The notes: generated by a model from the sequence alone, not told the origin. Shown: positions 1 to 8,531, counted from the stretch's first letter. The stretch is DNA of 64,000 nt from Caballeronia glebae (GCF_001545035.1 NZ_FCOJ02000035.1:1-64000); one strand, 5' to 3'. Numbers and translations: made by a program.

Positions 1-293
1 GGCCTCGCGATGTTTACCTGATTCAGACCATTCTGCGTTTGAATGACGTGCGCGCCCGACCCCGGAGCGGCCACGATCTGCGCAAGCGAAAGCGTCGAGG
101 CGGTGCCCAGCATCAGCATCGCAGCCAGTGCGACGGCGCGAAGCGGAAGGATCAAACCAGACTGTTGAAAACGCGCGGCAGGAGTCCGCTGCGCGCTGCT
201 GCCTTGGCCGCCATGCCCCGTGGCGAAATCGGCTACCGCGATCATCATGCCGCGAGTCTTATTGAAGACCAATTTGTACAGCTTATTATTCAT
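1..293 (-). CDS. TpsA-type exoprotein (FHA/CdiA family), N-terminal fragment cut by window edge
   Basis: Reading leftward from an ATG at 293, the first 97 residues are visible and the gene leaves the window at base 1. The protein opens with MNNKLYKLVFNKTRGMM, the extended signal peptide region typical of large autotransporters and two-partner-secretion (TPS) exoproteins. A hydrophobic signal core (AVALAAMLMLGTAST) and a likely cleavage after SLA follow. The mature start, QIVAAPGSGAHVIQTQNG, then QVNIARP, matches the beginning of the TPS secretion domain of filamentous haemagglutinin and CdiA. The protein would be secreted through an outer-membrane TpsB partner, not visible here. Known relatives are adhesins or contact-dependent growth inhibition toxins. 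Which one this is depends on the C-terminus outside the window. A purine-rich stretch about 10 bases before the ATG could serve as ribosome binding site. Confidence 0.85.
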   Translation of the reverse strand, partial: MNNKLYKLVFNKTRGMMIAVADFATGHGGQGSSAQRTPAARFQQSGLILPLRAVALAAMLMLGTASTLSLAQIVAAPGSGAHVIQTQNGLNQVNIAR

Positions 294-453
294 CAGCCAG
301 CTTCTTCTTATAGTTTGGGTTGCGACTTCCCCTCAGGAAGGGAACGCGCAAAGAACCGGCGATTATTCTCCTTTGCAACAATCGGTCATATACGAATTGT
401 CTGAATTTTGACTATGGCGGGGTTCGCGTGCTTCCGTTCGCGAAAGCGGTTCC

Positions 454-921
454 TCACGCGTGGTGTTGGGTTGCGGCACGGTGAGCGACCGAGCTAGCGC
501 TGTTCTTGACCTGCGGAGTGAATTCGGCGAGCGTGCCCGCGGCTGGCGGGTGGCTGATGGACAGCACCGTCATTCCGACCGGAATCGGCAGATTGAAAAG
601 GATCTCGGGCGCGCCTTTCAAGATCGGCGTGAGATCGAGCGTCACAATCGCATAGCTCGCGAGATTGACGATGTTGGTGCCCGCAGCGCTTAACGTGCCA
701 TCGGCGGCGACCGTGGTGCCGGAACCCGCGATGATCCCGCCGAGCGTCGTCGTGGTCGCAACAGGCAACGAATCAGGCCGGCGCGTGACCAGCACATCGT
801 ATTCGCCGTTCACCCGCGACAGGCACAGCGCGAACTTGCCGGGTTGAAGAACGACGCTCGGCGCAGCGACAGGTCCGCCCGTCCAGAGGAAATCACTGCC
901 TTGCGTCAACAGATTGAGCAC
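454..921 (-). CDS. hypothetical protein of 155 aa with GxGxxVxxDGTLS-type motif
   Basis: The reading frame begins with GTG at 921 (the same frame is closed by a stop at 952-954) and ends 160 bases before the TpsA-like gene, on the same strand. Residues around 60-80 contain TTTTLGGIIAGSGTTVAADG followed by TLSAAG, a motif style seen in phage tail and surface-fibre proteins. The rest is rich in small and hydrophobic residues, with no clear signal peptide or transmembrane segment. No function can be assigned. Its position next to a secreted exoprotein makes a surface or structural role possible, but that is inference. The GTG start is the only usable start near the upstream stop. Confidence 0.5.
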   Translation of the reverse strand: MLNLLTQGSDFLWTGGPVAAPSVVLQPGKFALCLSRVNGEYDVLVTRRPDSLPVATTTTLGGIIAGSGTTVAADGTLSAAGTNIVNLASYAIVTLDLTPILKGAPEILFNLPIPVGMTVLSISHPPAAGTLAEFTPQVKNSASSVAHRAATQHHA

Positions 922-1012
922 GCCCGCGCCGAACGCGAGCGCACGGCACGCTCACGGGCGGCGTGCCGGCACCCTCATCCGCGCGCGATGCGGTGGATGC
1001 CGGCTGACGCCG

Positions 1013-2494
1013 CTATCGCAGGAAAAGACGCATCGGCATTTCGCTCGGCACCGCGGTGAACGTGCAGACTTCGTGAATATTGGCTGGGTCGGTGGCGAGT
1101 TGCGCGGTGAAATTCGCCGTCAGCATCGACACGACGAGCCGCATCTCCACCGCCGCCAGATGCCGCCCCGGACAAACGCGCGGTCCCGCGCCGAACTGCA
1201 GATAGGCGCGCGATTCATGCGCGCCACGCGGCGACAAAGATGCCGGCGCATCGCTCTCATGCCGACGCTCATGCAGCCATCGATCGGGATCGTAGCGCGC
1301 GGGAACGGCGTAGTTTTTCGGGTCCATCATCGCCGGCCGATGCAGCATGAACATCTTCGTGCCGGCGGGCAGGCGCACGCCGCGCAGCCGCACTTCCTCA
1401 AGCGGTTCGAGCGACAGATACGGCGCGATCGGATGCAAACGGCTCGCTTCCGTGCACACGGCCTCGCACAGGTCGAGTTCGCGCATCGCGCCGTAACCCG
1501 GGCATACGGCCGATTCGCCGAGGACGCGCCGCGCGCTGGCGGCGACGCGGGCCTGCAATGCGTCGTCGGTGCCGAGAAAGAGCAGCGCCCACGCAATCGA
1601 CGTCGCGGTCGTCTCCTCGCCCGCGACGAGCATCGTCAGCACGTTAGCGGCGACTTCGTCGTCGGTGATGCCGGAGCCGGGCGCGTCGCGCAACGCGAGC
1701 ATCGCTTCGAGCAGATTGCGCGGCGCAGGGGCCGTCTCGGCGAGCGGCGTTGCGCACGCTTCGATGGCCGCTTCCTCGCGCATGCGGGCGCGCGTCCGTG
1801 CCATCAATTCGCGGATATGCCGATGCACGTCGATCATCGCCGCGTCGAACTTGCGGTCGCGCGGAAACCTGACGTAACGCCAGTACGCGAACGGCGCGTT
1901 CACGCGCGTCATCAGCATCGGCAGGAGCATCGCCAGTTGTTCCTGGATCAGCACGTGCTCGTTTTCCAGCGTGTTCGGATCTTCGCCGAACGCGAGCGCG
2001 CTCGTCACGTCGACGGTGAAGCGACGCAGATCCTCGATCATGTCGACGACGCCCCCGGCGCGCGCCGCCGCGTCCCAGCGCCGCCGCAGCCGTTCGGTGA
2101 TCGCGGCGAGCGTCGGATAAAACGCCTTGATGTGCGGAATCGAAAGCGCCTGCATCACGAGACGGCGCTGCGGCTCCCAGGCCGCGCCTTCGATCGAGAA
2201 GAGACCATTGCAGCCGAATTCCTTCAGGATGTTCTCGATGGGCGCATAACGGCGATAACGATGCGGCCGCTCGCGCATGACGGCATGCGATAACTCGATG
2301 TCGTTCCAGACCGTGACGGGAGTCGTGCCGAAGCGGAACACGTAGGGCGTGCCGAGTTCGGCGGCCCAGCGCTCTAGCGTCAGATGGTGCGTGGCGGGTG
2401 GCAACTGATGCAGATTGCCGAGCAGAGGAAGGCCGCGCGGCGACGGTAAATCATCGACTTCGCGCGGGGACACGCTGACGGACGCTGCGTTCAT
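1013..2494 (-). CDS. cytochrome P450
   Basis: A 493-residue haem monooxygenase of normal bacterial P450 length with no membrane anchor, so probably cytosolic. The I-helix oxygen-activation segment GEETTATSIAW is near residue 310, the K-helix ExxR is in EASRLHP, and the haem-binding loop FGAGPRVCPG places the proximal cysteine at about residue 441. The enzyme needs a ferredoxin or flavodoxin-type reductase, and none is encoded beside it. It lies downstream of an IclR regulator gene on the same strand, separated by 141 bases that contain a perfect 23-base palindrome. Oxidation of a substrate in the neighbouring catabolic cluster is likely, but the substrate cannot be read from sequence. Confidence 0.93.
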   Translation of the reverse strand: MNAASVSVSPREVDDLPSPRGLPLLGNLHQLPPATHHLTLERWAAELGTPYVFRFGTTPVTVWNDIELSHAVMRERPHRYRRYAPIENILKEFGCNGLFSIEGAAWEPQRRLVMQALSIPHIKAFYPTLAAITERLRRRWDAAARAGGVVDMIEDLRRFTVDVTSALAFGEDPNTLENEHVLIQEQLAMLLPMLMTRVNAPFAYWRYVRFPRDRKFDAAMIDVHRHIRELMARTRARMREEAAIEACATPLAETAPAPRNLLEAMLALRDAPGSGITDDEVAANVLTMLVAGEETTATSIAWALLFLGTDDALQARVAASARRVLGESAVCPGYGAMRELDLCEAVCTEASRLHPIAPYLSLEPLEEVRLRGVRLPAGTKMFMLHRPAMMDPKNYAVPARYDPDRWLHERRHESDAPASLSPRGAHESRAYLQFGAGPRVCPGRHLAAVEMRLVVSMLTANFTAQLATDPANIHEVCTFTAVPSEMPMRLFLR

Positions 2495-2556
2495 GATCGG
2501 CCTCGCGAGGGCTTGATCTGTGCAGGATAGTGCAGGAGCGCAACGCCGGCGTGGAA

Positions 2557-2579
2557 AGTGTGAAGCGGCGCTTCACACT
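2557..2579. promoter_or_regulatory. perfect 11-bp inverted repeat upstream of the P450 gene
   Basis: The arms AGTGTGAAGCG (2557-2567) and CGCTTCACACT (2569-2579) are exact reverse complements around a single central base. The site lies about 65 bases before the P450 start and about 60 bases after the IclR stop. No T-tract follows on either strand, so an operator is more likely than an intrinsic terminator. It does not resemble the IclR-like sites found elsewhere in this cluster. Confidence 0.5.
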
Positions 2580-2635
2580 CATTTGCGCATGGCAAACATC
2601 CTTGAAAACGACAGTCTCGGCCACTCCGCGCAACG

Positions 2636-3490
2636 TCAAACGCTGCTCGCTTTCTTCGCTTTCGTCTTCGCCGCAGGTGCCGCGGCCGCGTCTTGCGCCT
2701 GCACCGCCGGCCGCTTGAAATAAGGCGAACTCAGGGTCGCCGCGCCCATGTCCGTCGCCGCTTCGAGCAGCGCCGGCGCGAGCTCCTTCAGGCGCGCATC
2801 GGGCAAACGGCTCGTCGGCCCGGCAAGACTCACGACGCCCACGACGACACCCGTCACCGGATGATGGATCGGCGCGGCCATCGACGTCATGCCGGCCTCG
2901 TAAGTCTCGCTCGCGACGCCGTAGCCGCGCTTGCGCGCCGCCTGCAGATCAGCGAGAAACTGCTGGATCGTCTTGGGCGCTTTCGGCCCGCCCGAGCCCG
3001 GCTTGCCGAGACCGCCCTGTTTCGATACGAGTTCGAGCGCCTCCTCATCGGAAAGCGACGACAGCCACGCCTGCCCGCTCGCCGTGCAATGCAAGGGCGG
3101 CTGGCTGCCCATGTCCGGGTCGTAGCGCAAGCCGGACTTCGCGCCCTGCGCCTTGCCGACGAACGTGATGTGATCGTCCTCGACGACGCCAAGCCGCGCC
3201 AGCTCGCCCGACTGCGAAGCGAGCCGGTCGAGCACCGGCTGCGACACATCGAGCACGCCGCCCGTCGACAGATAAATGAGCGCGAGCGACACGAGCTTCA
3301 GCGCGAGCATGTATTCGCCGTGATCCTCGTCCTGCCGCACATAGCCTTCGTCGATCAGCATCGCGAGCAGGCGATGCGTGCCGCTGCGCGGAATATCGAG
3401 CGTATCGGCGATGGCGGCGAGTTGCATCCGCCCGCCGTTTTTCGCCAGAAGCTCGATGATCGACAACGCCCGTTCAAGATTTCCCGCCAT
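2636..3490 (-). CDS. IclR-family transcriptional regulator
   Basis: The N-terminal winged helix (LERALSIIELLAKNGG, then DIPRSGTHRLLAMLIDEGYV) is followed by an IclR effector-binding domain, with the conserved CTASGQAWLS region and a late GVVVGVVSLAGP strand. ATG 3490 is preferred over the longer open frame (to 3595) because the protein then begins directly at the HTH and does not overlap the upstream gene; this gives 284 residues. The tail is alanine/lysine-rich. It is the last regulator-type gene after the FAD/NIPSNAP/isomerase genes and precedes the P450, so it is the natural candidate to control this cluster. IclR-like sites upstream of itself and of the flavoprotein operon fit that. The effector is unknown. 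Confidence 0.9.
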   Translation of the reverse strand: MAGNLERALSIIELLAKNGGRMQLAAIADTLDIPRSGTHRLLAMLIDEGYVRQDEDHGEYMLALKLVSLALIYLSTGGVLDVSQPVLDRLASQSGELARLGVVEDDHITFVGKAQGAKSGLRYDPDMGSQPPLHCTASGQAWLSSLSDEEALELVSKQGGLGKPGSGGPKAPKTIQQFLADLQAARKRGYGVASETYEAGMTSMAAPIHHPVTGVVVGVVSLAGPTSRLPDARLKELAPALLEAATDMGAATLSSPYFKRPAVQAQDAAAAPAAKTKAKKASSV

Positions 3491-3522
3491 TTCTCGATCT
3501 CTCGAAGTTCCGAATCCCAAAT

Positions 3523-3537
3523 GAGAACATGATTCCA
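3523..3537 (-). promoter_or_regulatory. degenerate IclR-type operator candidate upstream of iclR
   Basis: On the minus strand this reads TGGAATCATGTTCTC. It keeps 8 of the 10 fixed half-site positions of the classical IclR pattern TGGAA-N5-TTCCA. It lies about 33 bases before the IclR start, where autoregulation would be expected. On its own the match is weak. It gains weight from the better copies at 8612 and 11430. Confidence 0.3.
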
Positions 3538-3560
3538 CCTCGGAATTCAACTGGCAGGCA

Positions 3561-4385
3561 TCAGTGGCCGGCGTATGTTTCCTCCAGCACCGCAAGCGTC
3601 GCGTCGCGCAGGCGCTTCGCCCGCGTAAGCGCGCTCGCCGTTTTCGCCCATTCGTTCATCGGCACTTCGATCGAGAGCGGGAGATCGTCCGGCAACGCGC
3701 GCAGGATGCCCGCGAGATCGATGCCGCCCTCGCCCGGAATTATGCGTTCGGCGCGCGCCTGATACAGCAGCGTGTCGAGATCGGACGGGCGCTCGGCGGG
3801 CGCGTCGCAGAACTGCACGTAGCCGAACCATTCGCGCGGCAAATCGCTCAGCATCTGGGTCGACGATCCGGCGCGGTCGAAGTGGATCGGATCGACGATC
3901 AGGCCCGTATTCGCGCGCCGCGCCGCCTTCACGATGCGCGCGCCCTGCACGATATCTTTCGCGTCGGTCCAGGGCATCGGTTCGAGCGACGGCGACAATC
4001 TGTACGGTTTCGCGAGATCGCACAACGCGGCGAGCCGTTCGGCCGTGCGCGCCTCGTCGGGATCGTTGCCCGCCACGAGCACGTAGCGCGCGCCCAGTTC
4101 GGCGGCGGTTTCGAGCATCGGTTCGTAATCCACGACGTTCGTGTCGGGCTTCAAGCGCAGGATTTCCGCATCGAGTACGCCGATGCCGGTGTCTTTCAGC
4201 GCCGCGAGCGTTTCGCGCTTCAACGGCGTCGCGCCGACGATCGCGTGGCGCGCTTCCGTATCGGTCGCGGGCACGAGCCGCAGGCCCACGAAATCGTAAC
4301 CGGCCTGCGCCGCGCACTCGACCATCTGCGGCGGCGTCAGTTCGAGGATCGTCAGCGCGGACAAAGATAGCTTGCGTCGTGACAT
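3561..4385 (-). CDS. sugar phosphate isomerase/epimerase (xylose isomerase-like TIM barrel)
   Basis: This 274-residue protein has the AP-endonuclease-2/xylose-isomerase-like barrel pattern. It starts with LSLSALTILELTPPQMVECA and AGYDFVGLRL, then has acidic metal-ligand candidates in SLEPMPW, LIVDPIHFDRAG, VQFCDAP and LSIEVPM at the ends of successive strands. The family includes sugar isomerases, epimerases and dehydroshikimate-dehydratase-like enzymes acting with divalent metal. It starts 14 bases after the NIPSNAP gene in the same operon, so it probably processes an intermediate made by the flavoproteins. The exact substrate is unknown. Confidence 0.85.
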   Translation of the reverse strand: MSRRKLSLSALTILELTPPQMVECAAQAGYDFVGLRLVPATDTEARHAIVGATPLKRETLAALKDTGIGVLDAEILRLKPDTNVVDYEPMLETAAELGARYVLVAGNDPDEARTAERLAALCDLAKPYRLSPSLEPMPWTDAKDIVQGARIVKAARRANTGLIVDPIHFDRAGSSTQMLSDLPREWFGYVQFCDAPAERPSDLDTLLYQARAERIIPGEGGIDLAGILRALPDDLPLSIEVPMNEWAKTASALTRAKRLRDATLAVLEETYAGH

Positions 4386-4399
4386 CGGAAAGTCTCCGG

Positions 4400-5011
4400 T
4401 TAGCGCAGCGGCGAGAACGGCGCGGGCACGTAAATGGTCGATTCCATCGTCGTCAGATGCGCCGGTCCGCCCTTAGGCGGCCAGATGCCGTCCTTCACCG
4501 CTTCCGCGCGAATCCGCGAGCGCTCGTCCACGCTCTTGTACGGCCAGATGTTGAGAAAGCGCGGCACGGTGCCGTCGAGCGCATACATTGCGCCGATGAG
4601 CGGCGAGCGCTGCGTGCGCTCCGGCACGGCGTTGCGCCATGCATCGATCGTGTGTTGCAGGCTCGCGAGCCTGGTGCCGTAGACGCGCATCTCGTAGATG
4701 CCGCCGTGCACGGCCGGTTCGATCGGCGGCAGAAATGGAAACAGCGCGTAGCTATTCACTTCGATATCGGTGATGAACTCGCCGCAGCCGAACGGATTGC
4801 CTTCGAGCAGCAGACGCCGCCGTTCCTCAATCAATGCCGCTTCCGATTCGAAGCCGCGCAACACCATGATCTTGCCGAGCGCGCCGATATCCGAATACCA
4901 GCAGCCGAGCAGCTTCGAGCCGGGCGTGTCGCCGCTCGTCTTGATGTTCTCGAAAACCTGCGCATTCGCGCCGATCTTCACCGTCAACGTGACTGTGTCG
5001 TAAAGAGTCAT
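4400..5011 (-). CDS. NIPSNAP family protein
   Basis: The 203-residue protein holds two ferredoxin-like alpha/beta repeats. The C-terminal one has the NIPSNAP signature: YEMRVYGTRLASLQHTIDAW near residue 115, then RFLNIWPYKSVDER. Bacterial NIPSNAP proteins recur in aromatic and terpenoid degradation operons, but their chemistry is mostly undetermined. The ATG at 5011 overlaps the TGA of the upstream flavoprotein (ATGA), so translation is probably coupled. It is the third gene of a tight operon. Confidence 0.85.
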   Translation of the reverse strand: MTLYDTVTLTVKIGANAQVFENIKTSGDTPGSKLLGCWYSDIGALGKIMVLRGFESEAALIEERRRLLLEGNPFGCGEFITDIEVNSYALFPFLPPIEPAVHGGIYEMRVYGTRLASLQHTIDAWRNAVPERTQRSPLIGAMYALDGTVPRFLNIWPYKSVDERSRIRAEAVKDGIWPPKGGPAHLTTMESTIYVPAPFSPLR

Positions 5012-6753
5012 TGCAGAGTCCTTGCCTGTTTGATGTTGGAGTTGGAGAGATTCGTGATGCCTTCGTCGCGCGGCGCTTCGGCGAGTTCGAGGCCCGCGAG
5101 ATAGCCGAAAGTCATCGCCGGGCCGAGCGTGATGCCGCCCGCGGGATAGTGTCCGCCCATCATGCTGGCGGCGTCGTTGCCGACCGCGTAGAGACCGGGA
5201 ATCGGCGCGCGCGCTTCGTCGAGCGCCCGCGAACGCGCATCCGTCGACAAGCCCGCGAAGGTGCCGAGGCTGCCCGGCACGATTTTCACCGCGTGAAACG
5301 GGCCGACGACGATCGGTGCGAGACACGGATTGGGCTTCATCGATGCATCGCCCTGCACGCGGTTGTACGGTGTCGAGCCTTTGTGGAACTGCGGATCGAA
5401 GCCGTCTTTCGCGTAGCCGTTGTAGGTGGCGACGGTATCGGCGAGGCCGCGCGCGTCGATGCCGCATTGCTGCGCCAGCGCTTCGAGCGTCGGCGCGGAT
5501 TTCAGATACCCCGAGCGCTCGTAAGATCCGAGCGGAAACGGAAATGGCTTTGCGAAACCGAGACCGTATCTACGCTGAAAGCGGTGATCGCAGACAAGCC
5601 ACGCGCACGCTTCTTCGCCCGCCTGCGTCGTGCCGATGAGCGCGCAGATGAAGTCGTAATAGGACGACGCCTCGTTCGTGAAGCGTCTGCCCGCGCGCGT
5701 CACCGCAATCACGCCCGGCTTCGCGCGCTCGATCAGGTGCGGAAACGCGGCGTCTCGTCCTTCGGACTTCGGCACGAGCGACACGGGCGCCCACGCGGCG
5801 GGCGTTTCAAGCGACGCGTCGAAATGCGCGCCCGCCCGTTCGCCCAGGCGAATGCCATCGCCGGTATTGCTCGGCGGCGCGGCCGACCAGTGCGGCATGA
5901 CCGGAAATGTCTCTGCCTGCCGCTTCGCGTCGTGCGGATAACCGCCGCACGCGAGCACGACGCCGCGCCGCGCGCGCACGTCGTGCATCACGCCATCGAT
6001 CTCGACGCGCGCGCCGGTCACGCGGTTCGCTTCGCGCGTCAGCGACACAGCCTTCGCCCGCGTGCGCAGATCGACGCCGCGATCCGCCGCCGACTTCAAC
6101 AAACGCGCGACGAGCGCATTGCCGTTCACGAGATGCATCGAACGCCGATGACGCAGCATGTGCCACGCGAACGTGGCGAAACGCTTCGTGACGTGCCACG
6201 CCGACTTCGCGCTGCGCGTCGCGTTCAGAAAATGCGCGAGGTCCTGTCCCGACGCGATCGCCATGCCTTTGATCGTCACCTCGGCCAATGGCGGACGAAG
6301 CTTGTCGATGAGCGGTCCCAGCTCGCGTCCGTCGAACGGCATCGCGCAGACCGAGCGGCCGCCCGTCGCCGCGCCGTGCGTCGTGTGGAAATCGGGAATA
6401 CGGTTGCCATCGATGAAACGCATCGACGTATTGCGCTCGAAGAACTCGATCATGCGCGGGCCATGTTCGATGAGCGCATCGGCTTTCGCGGCATCGAAAT
6501 GCGCGCCAAGCTCGCTCTTCAGATACGTGCGCGGCGCGCTTTCGTCTTCGACGATGCCCGCGCGCGTCGCCAGCGGATTGCGCGGGATCCACATCCAGCC
6601 GCCCGACCACGCGGTCGTGCCGCCGAACACGTCTTCCTTTTCGCAGACGAGCACGGACAGACCGCGCGTCGCCGCGGTGACGGCCGTCGACAGACCGCCC
6701 GCGCCGGAACCCAGCACGAGGACGTCGCATTCAAGAATCGGTTGGAGCTTCAT
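5008..6753 (-). CDS. FAD-dependent oxidoreductase, 3-ketosteroid dehydrogenase-like (second of a tandem pair)
   Basis: A 581-residue FAD-binding-2 flavoprotein. The N-terminal dinucleotide fold is VLVLGSGAGGLSTAVTAA, with a GGTTAWSGGWMWIP loop after it. The C-terminus has the family closing motif GLYAVGNDAASMMGG followed by GGITLGPAMTFGYLAG. This pattern is shared by 3-oxosteroid-1-dehydrogenases and related dehydrogenases that introduce double bonds next to a ketone. The ATG at 6753 overlaps the stop of the preceding paralogue, and its own stop overlaps the NIPSNAP start. The start is placed at MKLQPILECDVLVLG because the longer frame upstream lies inside the neighbour. A steroid substrate is not implied; these enzymes occur in many alicyclic pathways. 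Confidence 0.9.
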   Translation of the reverse strand: MKLQPILECDVLVLGSGAGGLSTAVTAATRGLSVLVCEKEDVFGGTTAWSGGWMWIPRNPLATRAGIVEDESAPRTYLKSELGAHFDAAKADALIEHGPRMIEFFERNTSMRFIDGNRIPDFHTTHGAATGGRSVCAMPFDGRELGPLIDKLRPPLAEVTIKGMAIASGQDLAHFLNATRSAKSAWHVTKRFATFAWHMLRHRRSMHLVNGNALVARLLKSAADRGVDLRTRAKAVSLTREANRVTGARVEIDGVMHDVRARRGVVLACGGYPHDAKRQAETFPVMPHWSAAPPSNTGDGIRLGERAGAHFDASLETPAAWAPVSLVPKSEGRDAAFPHLIERAKPGVIAVTRAGRRFTNEASSYYDFICALIGTTQAGEEACAWLVCDHRFQRRYGLGFAKPFPFPLGSYERSGYLKSAPTLEALAQQCGIDARGLADTVATYNGYAKDGFDPQFHKGSTPYNRVQGDASMKPNPCLAPIVVGPFHAVKIVPGSLGTFAGLSTDARSRALDEARAPIPGLYAVGNDAASMMGGHYPAGGITLGPAMTFGYLAGLELAEAPRDEGITNLSNSNIKQARTLQ

Positions 6754-8531
6754 TTGGCGTGGGCGTGCGTGGGGAGATCGATTGGCAGGGCAAGCGTGGG
6801 CGCCGCGCTCGCCGGTTGCCTTGCGCGCATCGTCGCGTGTCGCGCCGCGAGATAGCCGAACGCGAGACCGGGTCCGAGCGTGATGCCGGGGCCGGGATAC
6901 ACGCCGCCCATCACCGATTGCGCATCGTTGCCGCATGCGTAGAGACCGTCGATCGGCCGGTCGGCGCGATCGAGCACGCGCGCGTCGGTGTCGATGACGA
7001 GGCCCGTCGCCGCGCCGATATCGCCCGGATAGAGCCGCACCGCATAGAACGGCGCCGCACCGATCGGACCGAGACACTTGTTCGGGCCGCTCCAGTTGAC
7101 GTCGCCGTTGGCGTTCTGATAATCCGTCGTGCCGCGCTGAAAATCCGCGTCGACGCCGGTTTGCGCGTAGCGATTCATGCGCGCGACGCTATCGGCGAGT
7201 CCGGCCGCGTCGATATCGAGTTTCGTCGCCAGTTCGTCGAGCGTCTTGCCCGCCACGAGATAGCCATCGGCGAGAAACGGCGCGAGTCCCTTGCCGCCCG
7301 GACGCACCATGCCGAGACCGTACTTGCGCAATCCTTCGGAGTCCGTGACGAGATACGCGGGCACCGAAGGCGTCGACTTGTTCGCTTCCTGCATCGCGAC
7401 GCCGAAGAGGTGATACGACGTGTTCTCGTTGAGAAACCGCCTGCCCGACTTGTCGACGGTGATCATGCCCGGCTTGCCGCGATCCATGATGAAGTGCGGG
7501 AACACGGCGGTCGTGCCGTCGGCGCGCCGGCGCACGGAAACCGGCGCCCAGAACGCGTTCGACAGCGCGCCTTCGCCGAAGCGCGCGCCGGCCGCGAGCG
7601 CGAGATCCTGCGCGCCGCCGCTGTGGCCGGGCGCGCCGGGACACCACGCCGGATCGGCGCCCGGCAGCATCTCGCCGCGACGCTTCGGATGACGGTTGAA
7701 GCCGCCGCTCGCGAGAACCACGCCGCCTCGCACGACGACACGCCGCCGCTCGTTGACGTGGCTCAGCGTCACGGCTTCGACGCCGTTCGCGCCCGTATGC
7801 AAGGCTTCGATCTTCGTGTTCGTCAGCACGGTCACGCCGCGCTGAAGCAGCGAATACAACAGCCGCCCGATCAGCGCGTTGCCCATCACGAGACGCGTGC
7901 CGCGCGGCGAACTCATGCGGTCGCGCGCATGACGCGCGAGCAGTTTCGCCGCATGCCTGAACGAGGCGAACGACTTCGTCATGTTCAAAAGATGCCCGAC
8001 GTCGTCGCGGTCCACCATCATTGCGCCGAGCACGGTGAATTCCGGAATCGGCGGGCGGATGAGCGAGAACGCGCGACCGAGTTTGCGGCCGTCGAATGGA
8101 AGCGGCTCCAGCGCGCGGCCGCGCAAGGTCGAGCCTTCGATTTCCGACAGATAATCCGGATGAAACGGCCGCGCCCGGTATTTCACGTCCGAGTTCGCCT
8201 CGATGTGCGCGACCGCCTTCGGGCCGGCATCGAGAAACGCGCGGCGCATCGCGGCGCTGCTGCGCCCGCCGACCGCGCGATTCAGAAAAGCTTCGGCGTT
8301 CGCGGACGAATCGTCGGGATTGACGCTCGCCGCATGCATCGACGCGGGAATCCACGTCGTGCCCGCCGAATACGCGGTCGTGCCGCCGACGTATTCCGTG
8401 CCTTCGACAAGCAGCACGCGCGCCCCGTCGATAGCCGCGACGAGCGCCGCCGACATGCCCGCGCCGCCCGCGCCGACCACGATTACATCGAACGTTTCGT
8501 TCTGTTTCAGACTCTCCAGTGTCTCCGCCAT
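6750..8531 (-). CDS. FAD-dependent oxidoreductase, 3-ketosteroid dehydrogenase-like (first gene of operon)
   Basis: A 593-residue paralogue of the next gene. It has an N-terminal FAD fold (VIVVGAGGAGMSAALVAA), a GGTTAYSAGTTWIP loop, and a C-terminal GLYACGNDAQSVMGG with GITLGPGLAFGYLAA. Start 8531 is preferred over the longer frame to 8645 because MAETLESLK is preceded by a GGAG-containing ribosome site and the extra residues are not family-like. The stop overlaps the next start by four bases. It heads the operon transcribed leftward. A perfect IclR-type palindrome lies about 80 bases upstream in the divergent region shared with the epimerase gene. The probable role is oxidation of a cyclic ketone or enone intermediate. 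Confidence 0.9.
   Translation of the reverse strand: MAETLESLKQNETFDVIVVGAGGAGMSAALVAAIDGARVLLVEGTEYVGGTTAYSAGTTWIPASMHAASVNPDDSSANAEAFLNRAVGGRSSAAMRRAFLDAGPKAVAHIEANSDVKYRARPFHPDYLSEIEGSTLRGRALEPLPFDGRKLGRAFSLIRPPIPEFTVLGAMMVDRDDVGHLLNMTKSFASFRHAAKLLARHARDRMSSPRGTRLVMGNALIGRLLYSLLQRGVTVLTNTKIEALHTGANGVEAVTLSHVNERRRVVVRGGVVLASGGFNRHPKRRGEMLPGADPAWCPGAPGHSGGAQDLALAAGARFGEGALSNAFWAPVSVRRRADGTTAVFPHFIMDRGKPGMITVDKSGRRFLNENTSYHLFGVAMQEANKSTPSVPAYLVTDSEGLRKYGLGMVRPGGKGLAPFLADGYLVAGKTLDELATKLDIDAAGLADSVARMNRYAQTGVDADFQRGTTDYQNANGDVNWSGPNKCLGPIGAAPFYAVRLYPGDIGAATGLVIDTDARVLDRADRPIDGLYACGNDAQSVMGGVYPGPGITLGPGLAFGYLAARHATMRARQPASAAPTLALPIDLPTHAHAK

Noticed and set aside
914-2293. 459-codon plus-strand frame over the P450
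   Set aside because: High-GC antisense shadow with shadow-like composition (Arg, His, Ala).
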